11,061 bases of DNA, from assembly GCA_001800945.1 (NCBI GenBank), contig MGWJ01000046.1:1-11061 (forward strand), given 5' to 3'. The translations under genes were made by a program, and so were the position numbers. Below, piece after piece: positions 7,121 to 11,061 of this stretch. Below the pieces are notes generated by a model. It saw only the letters and a list, made by a program, of their open reading frames with translations. It searched no databases and was not told the DNA's origin. Source of the DNA: Flavobacteria bacterium RIFCSPLOWO2_12_FULL_31_7. Lineage in GTDB: Bacteria; Bacteroidota; Bacteroidia; Flavobacteriales; Flavobacteriaceae. The number at the start of each line of letters is the position of its first letter. Within the stretch, counting starts at the first letter, position 1.

Positions 7121-8047
7121 ATGAAGATTCTTGTTACAGGTGGCAACGGTATGGTAGGTAAAAATATTTTGGAGCATCAAAAGGCTGCAAATTATGAGAT
7201 TTTAGCGCCATCAAGTACCGAATTAAACCTAAGAAATTTTGATTCGGTTGATAACTATATCAAACAAAACAAACCTGATATTATTATTCATGCTGCAGGT
7301 TTAGTAGGTGGAATTCAGGCCAATATGGCTCGTCCTGTTGATTTTTTGGTTTATAATTTAGATATGGGAAGAAATATCATCATGGCGGCTAAAGAAAACG
7401 GCGTGAAGTATTTTTTAAACATGGCCAGTTCTTGCATGTATCCGCGTGAAGCTCAAAATCCATTACAGGAAGAGTTGATTTTAAAAGGCGAATTAGAGCC
7501 TACAAATGAAGGTTATGCCATTGCAAAAGTAGTAGCGACTCGTTTGTGTGAATACATCGTTAAAGAAAATCCAGCATTGCAATATAAAACCGTAATTCCT
7601 TGTAATTTATACGGGAAATACGATAAATTTTCGCCAGAACATTCACATATGGTTCCAGCAGTAATAAAAAAAATATACGAAGCCAAACAAAATAATGCGT
7701 CTGAAATTGACATTTGGGGTGATGGTTTAGCACGAAGAGAATTTATGTACACAGGCGATTTAGCCGATTTTGTGTTTTACGCTTTAGATAATTTTGAGAA
7801 AATGCCACAAAACATAAATGTAGGTTTAGGTTTCGATTATACGATAAATGAATATTACCAAGCGATTGCCGATGCTATAGGTTTCACTGGTAAATTTGTA
7901 CACGATTTGTCTAAACCTATCGGCATGAAGCAAAAATTAATTGACGATAGTAAATTGAAACAATTCGGTTGGCAACACCAAACAAGCCTTCAAGAAGGTA
8001 TCAAAAAGACATTAGACTATTTTAAAAAAGAAGTTTTACATGATTAA
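7121..8047 (+). CDS. fcl: GDP-L-fucose synthase family epimerase/reductase (possibly GDP-L-colitose synthase, ColC role)
   Basis: This 308-residue short-chain dehydrogenase resembles GDP-4-keto-6-deoxymannose 3,5-epimerase/4-reductase (Fcl/WcaG). Visible motifs are the cofactor loop GGNGMVG (7-13), HAAGLVGGIQAN (57-68), the Ser104-containing ASSCMYP (102-108), LEPTNEGYAIAK with Tyr132 and Lys136, and SPEHSHMVPA (171-180) with His176. Cys105 and His176 correspond to the epimerase acid/base pair of E. coli Fcl (Cys109, His179). A TTG three bases upstream is in frame, but the ATG at 7121 is the sensible start. It lies 3 nt after gmd and overlaps the ColD-like gene by 8 nt. In colitose loci the reductase ColC belongs to this same family and does C5 epimerisation plus C4 reduction. 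Because a ColD-like enzyme follows directly, the product may be GDP-L-colitose and not GDP-L-fucose; sequence motifs alone do not decide. Confidence 0.88.
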   Translation: MKILVTGGNGMVGKNILEHQKAANYEILAPSSTELNLRNFDSVDNYIKQNKPDIIIHAAGLVGGIQANMARPVDFLVYNLDMGRNIIMAAKENGVKYFLNMASSCMYPREAQNPLQEELILKGELEPTNEGYAIAKVVATRLCEYIVKENPALQYKTVIPCNLYGKYDKFSPEHSHMVPAVIKKIYEAKQNNASEIDIWGDGLARREFMYTGDLADFVFYALDNFEKMPQNINVGLGFDYTINEYYQAIADAIGFTGKFVHDLSKPIGMKQKLIDDSKLKQFGWQHQTSLQEGIKKTLDYFKKEVLHD

Positions 8048-9203
8048 ATATCCGTTAGCTTCGTCTACTTGGGACGAAAAAGAAATAGAAGCCATCAACG
8101 GCGTTATCGCCAAAGACATGTACACCATGGGTGCTGGCGTGAAACAATTTGAAGAAGATTTTGCAAGCTATGTGAATTCTAAATATGCTGTGATGGTAAA
8201 TTCAGGTTCATCAGCAAATTTAATTGCAGTTGCGGCGATGTTTTTTACTAAAAATCCGAAACTAAAAAGAGGTGATGAGGTGATTGTGCCTGCCGTTTCT
8301 TGGTCAACTACTTATTATCCTTTAGCGCAATATGGTTTAAAATTGAAATTTGTAGATGTAGATTTACATACGTTGAATTTCGATTTAGAACAATTGAAAA
8401 ATGCCGTTTCTGATTCTACTAAAATGATTTTAGCTGTAAACTTGTTAGGAAATCCTAATAATTTTGATGCGATAAACGAAATCATTGGAGATAAAGATAT
8501 TATCTTAATGGAAGATAATTGCGAATCAATGGGCGCCGAATTTAAAGGAAAACAAACAGGAACTTTTGGTTTAGTAGGAACGTATTCTACTTTTTATTCG
8601 CACCATATGGCTACTATGGAAGGTGGTTTGATTGTGACTGATGATGAAGAAATGTATCATGTAATGATTTGTTTACGCGCTCACGGTTGGACACGCCATT
8701 TACCAAAAGAAAATCATGTTTCTAACAAAAGTGATAATGCTTTTGAAGAATCATTTAGATTTATTTTGCCAGGTTATAACGTGCGACCAGTAGAAATGAG
8801 CGGTGTGATTGGTGTAGAACAATTGAAAAAATTACCTTCATTCTTAGATTATAGAAGAAAAAATGCAGAATTATTTGTGTCTTTATTCGAAAATCACAAA
8901 GATTTTTACATTCAAAAAAATATAGATAACAGTAGTTGGTTCGGATTTAGTTTTATTCTTAAACCGGAATCGACTTTAGACAGAGCGGAAATTGTTAAAA
9001 AATTAGAAGCTAATCAAATCGATTGTCGACCAATTGTAACCGGAGATTTTACTAAAAATGAAGTGTTGAAACATTTCGATTATGAAATTTTTGGCGAAAT
9101 GACCAACGCTCAATATTTAGATAAAAAAGGGTTTTTCGTTGGGAATCACCAAGTGGACTTAACGCAAGAAATTCATCATTTGTTTGAGGTTTTAAAATTT
9201 TAA
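8040..9203 (+). CDS. colD: GDP-4-keto-6-deoxy-D-mannose 3-dehydratase (ColD-like, PLP-dependent)
   Basis: This 387-residue protein is of the DegT/DnrJ/EryC1/StrS fold but carries STFYSHHMATMEGG (183-196), in which His188 replaces the PLP-binding Lys of ordinary sugar aminotransferases. That His is the hallmark of ColD (His188 in E. coli ColD, 388 residues) and allows PLP/glutamate-driven removal of the C3 hydroxyl instead of net amination. Other family blocks are YPLASSTWDE (4-13), VNSGSSANL (53-61) for phosphate binding, VPAVSWSTTYYPL (83-95), MEDNCESMGA (157-166) with Asp159 for the pyridine nitrogen, LRAHGWTRHLP and PGYNVRPVEMSG. The predicted product is GDP-4-keto-3,6-dideoxy-D-mannose, which a ColC-type enzyme converts to GDP-L-colitose. 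The start overlaps the upstream stop by 8 nt, which suggests translational coupling with the reductase. RfbH-type CDP-sugar dehydrases also carry this His, but the gmd context and overall motif match favour ColD. Confidence 0.92.
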   Translation: MIKYPLASSTWDEKEIEAINGVIAKDMYTMGAGVKQFEEDFASYVNSKYAVMVNSGSSANLIAVAAMFFTKNPKLKRGDEVIVPAVSWSTTYYPLAQYGLKLKFVDVDLHTLNFDLEQLKNAVSDSTKMILAVNLLGNPNNFDAINEIIGDKDIILMEDNCESMGAEFKGKQTGTFGLVGTYSTFYSHHMATMEGGLIVTDDEEMYHVMICLRAHGWTRHLPKENHVSNKSDNAFEESFRFILPGYNVRPVEMSGVIGVEQLKKLPSFLDYRRKNAELFVSLFENHKDFYIQKNIDNSSWFGFSFILKPESTLDRAEIVKKLEANQIDCRPIVTGDFTKNEVLKHFDYEIFGEMTNAQYLDKKGFFVGNHQVDLTQEIHHLFEVLKF

Positions 9204-9212
9204 TTCCAATCA

Positions 9213-10757
9213 ATGATTCAAGTTATTCATGATTTTAAATCGGTTATTCAAATTTCTAAAGACCAACAATCTTTAGAAACTTTTGCTAACTTGACTATTT
9301 CGGAAACCATTTATAAACTGACCGAATTGTATCCTTCAGAGTTACTTTTATGGTGTCATAAGGATTTGGTTTCGTTTCTAAATTATGAACAATTGACCAC
9401 TATTTGTAAGTCGAATTGCGAAATAATTTCCTACTCGCTTTCAGATGAGAATTATCTTTCCAAAAATATTGGTTTTGTAGAGCAATCTATATTTATTAAT
9501 TTTTCGAAAAAGGTAAAAATTGCTACCTGGCAAATGAGTAGCATGGTTGGTGTAGCACACGCTGATGTTTTTTCAGCTGTAAAGCACACTATAAAACCAG
9601 TTGCGAATTTGGATTATTTTTTAAATTCAGTTGCCAAAGTTGCTATGCCACTAGGGGTTTTTTGTTATTCTAACCCTAATTTGTTGACCGAAAGAAACCT
9701 AAATGTAGAGTTTCAACAAAAAGTAACTGACAGTAATTTGTTTAAATTTGTAAGTGAACATTATAAAAAAGTATGGTTACTTGTATTGTTTGTTTGCTTA
9801 CTTTATAAAAAAGGAAAGTTTCCTATTTTTGCTTTTATAGAATCGCTTTTTTATTCTAAAATTAGCACTGATAAAATAAAAATCAAACCATTTTCAAATA
9901 TTGTTGCTAATACATTTGAATATTCTAATGAAATTGACGTTCTTATTCCAACAATTGGTAGAAAAGAACCTTTGTATCAATTTTTAAAGAATTTATCAGT
10001 ACAAACTATTTTACCTAAAAGTGTAATTATTATCGAGCAAAATCCGATAGTGAATGCAGCAAGTGATTTGGATTATCTAGTAAATGAGAGTTGGCCCTTT
10101 CAAATTAAGCACCAATTGATTTATCAGTTAGGCGCGTGTAATGCCAGAAATTTAGCTTTAAAAGAAATTTCTTCAGATTGGGTTTTCTTTGCTGATGATG
10201 ATATTGAAATTCAACCTGATTTTTTAGCTGCTTGTTTAGAAAATGCTAAAAAGTATCAGCAAAAGGTGTTTTCCTTATCTTGTTTATTACGAACAGAGAA
10301 AAAACATTTTACGACTTGTTTTCAATGGGTAAGTTTTGGTTCTGGAGCAAGTTTTGCGCATAAAACAGCTATTAAAGATTTAAAGTTTGATTCTAAATAC
10401 GAATTTGGTTTTGGAGAAGATGCCGATTTTGGGATGCAAATTAGAAATCATGGAAATGATATTATTTATTTTCCAATACCTGAAATTATACATTTAAAAG
10501 CTCCAATGGGCGGTTTTAGAACTAAAGTTACCAGAAAATGGGATAGTGATTTGGTAGAACCCAAACCTTCGCCAACTGTAATGGTGTTTAAAATGACACA
10601 TGATTCTGAAGAACAATTGTTTGCGTATCAAATGATGTATTTTTTTAGAAGTTTTACTATTAAAGATATTTTACATCCCATCCAAAAATATAAAAACTTA
10701 ATTTCGAAATGGAATAGAAGTGTGTATTGGGCTCAAAAATTAATCACGAATCAATGA
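9213..10757 (+). CDS. Two-part protein: unassigned N-terminal domain plus C-terminal GT2 glycosyltransferase
   Basis: This 514-residue protein has a clear GT2 (GT-A) domain from about residue 240. It starts IDVLIPTIGRKEPL (241-254) and continues QTILPKSVIIIEQN (264-277), LGACNARNLAL (306-316), the metal-binding FFADDDIEI with Asp328-Asp330, and the catalytic-base region FGFGEDADFG (398-407). The first ~235 residues are not a recognised domain to me. They contain LLLWCHKDL (44-52), NIGFVEQSIF (85-94) and KIATWQMSSMVGVAHADVF (102-120), and could be a degenerate second glycosyltransferase domain. A short hydrophobic patch (187-198) lies before the GT2 domain and may be membrane-peripheral. It starts 9 nt after colD and overlaps the next gene by 4 nt. 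It is a candidate to transfer the dideoxy sugar, but that is inference from position only. Confidence 0.8.
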   Translation: MIQVIHDFKSVIQISKDQQSLETFANLTISETIYKLTELYPSELLLWCHKDLVSFLNYEQLTTICKSNCEIISYSLSDENYLSKNIGFVEQSIFINFSKKVKIATWQMSSMVGVAHADVFSAVKHTIKPVANLDYFLNSVAKVAMPLGVFCYSNPNLLTERNLNVEFQQKVTDSNLFKFVSEHYKKVWLLVLFVCLLYKKGKFPIFAFIESLFYSKISTDKIKIKPFSNIVANTFEYSNEIDVLIPTIGRKEPLYQFLKNLSVQTILPKSVIIIEQNPIVNAASDLDYLVNESWPFQIKHQLIYQLGACNARNLALKEISSDWVFFADDDIEIQPDFLAACLENAKKYQQKVFSLSCLLRTEKKHFTTCFQWVSFGSGASFAHKTAIKDLKFDSKYEFGFGEDADFGMQIRNHGNDIIYFPIPEIIHLKAPMGGFRTKVTRKWDSDLVEPKPSPTVMVFKMTHDSEEQLFAYQMMYFFRSFTIKDILHPIQKYKNLISKWNRSVYWAQKLITNQ

Positions 10758-11061
10758 ATTTTAGCTTAATAATTTGTACGTATAATCGAAGATTGGCCAT
10801 AGAAACTCTTATGAATTCTATTGCCCATCAATCATTATATCCTAATCAGATTGTTATAGTTGATGGTTCGTTAAATGATGCTACAAAAAAATATTTTGAA
10901 ACGGCCAATTTTAAAAATGTAGCTTATTATTTAGTTGATGATGCTACTCGAGGCTTAACGAAACAACGTAATTTCGGAATTTCTAAAGTAGCCCATTCAT
11001 CTGAAATTATTTGTTTTTTAGATGATGATACTATTTTAGATGCTTCTTATTTTTCAGAAAT
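10754..11061 (+). CDS. GT2 family glycosyltransferase, N-terminal part (3' end outside window)
   Basis: An ATG at 10754 overlaps the previous stop in an ATGA arrangement (10754-10757), and the frame stays open to the right edge, giving 102 residues. It begins MNFSLIICTYNRR (1-13), the typical first strand of a GT-A fold. QSLYPNQIVIVDGS (26-39) gives the nucleotide-binding Asp. RGLTKQRNFGI (66-76) and the metal-binding CFLDDDT with Asp90-Asp92 follow. These are all expected positions for a GT2 enzyme, so the gene is intact as far as seen. The overlap indicates translational coupling with the preceding two-part glycosyltransferase, and both probably act on the same repeat unit. Donor and acceptor cannot be told from this fragment. 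Confidence 0.88.
   Translation, partial: MNFSLIICTYNRRLAIETLMNSIAHQSLYPNQIVIVDGSLNDATKKYFETANFKNVAYYLVDDATRGLTKQRNFGISKVAHSSEIICFLDDDTILDASYFSE

Overview
The window is a polysaccharide (O-antigen or capsule type) biosynthesis locus, almost certainly from a member of the Bacteroidota and most likely Flavobacteriaceae. The indications are low GC, A-rich leaders before ATG without Shine-Dalgarno sites, a TAnnTTTG-type promoter candidate, and glycosyltransferase and SGNH proteins of flavobacterial character. This placement comes from sequence style, not from a marker gene. Everything is coded on the + strand, and both ends of the window cut through a gene.

Left block (1-5750). First come three tandem paralogues of a membrane-anchored SGNH/GDSL-like protein: the C-terminal part of one at the left edge, then two complete copies. 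They abut with no intergenic bases. Next are a GT-B-type glycosyltransferase with a 'SWDN' motif and two family-4 glycosyltransferases, each with an EX7E motif. Spacing is 0-12 nt throughout, so this reads as one operon.

Boundary (5751-6031). This is the only real gap. Its first ~180 bp are extremely G/T-rich with only two C residues on the + strand, and contain tandem heptamers (GTTGTGA, ACGATTT). The last part is AT-rich and holds a plausible promoter for the next block.

Right block (6032-11061). GDP-mannose 4,6-dehydratase (gmd), a GDP-fucose-synthase-family epimerase/reductase, and a PLP enzyme form a nucleotide-sugar cassette. The PLP enzyme has His188 where aminotransferases have Lys, the hallmark of ColD (GDP-4-keto-6-deoxy-D-mannose 3-dehydratase). 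The three steps together predict GDP-L-colitose, a 3,6-dideoxyhexose donor, so the 'GDP-fucose synthase' may really act as ColC. A 514-residue protein with an unassigned N-terminal half and a C-terminal GT2 domain follows, then a second GT2 that overlaps it by 4 nt and runs off the right edge.

Together, the right block would make an unusual dideoxy sugar and supply transferases, while the left block would add further sugars and possibly acyl groups. No flippase, polymerase, GDP-mannose supply gene (manB/manC), RNA gene, insertion sequence or CRISPR is visible here.
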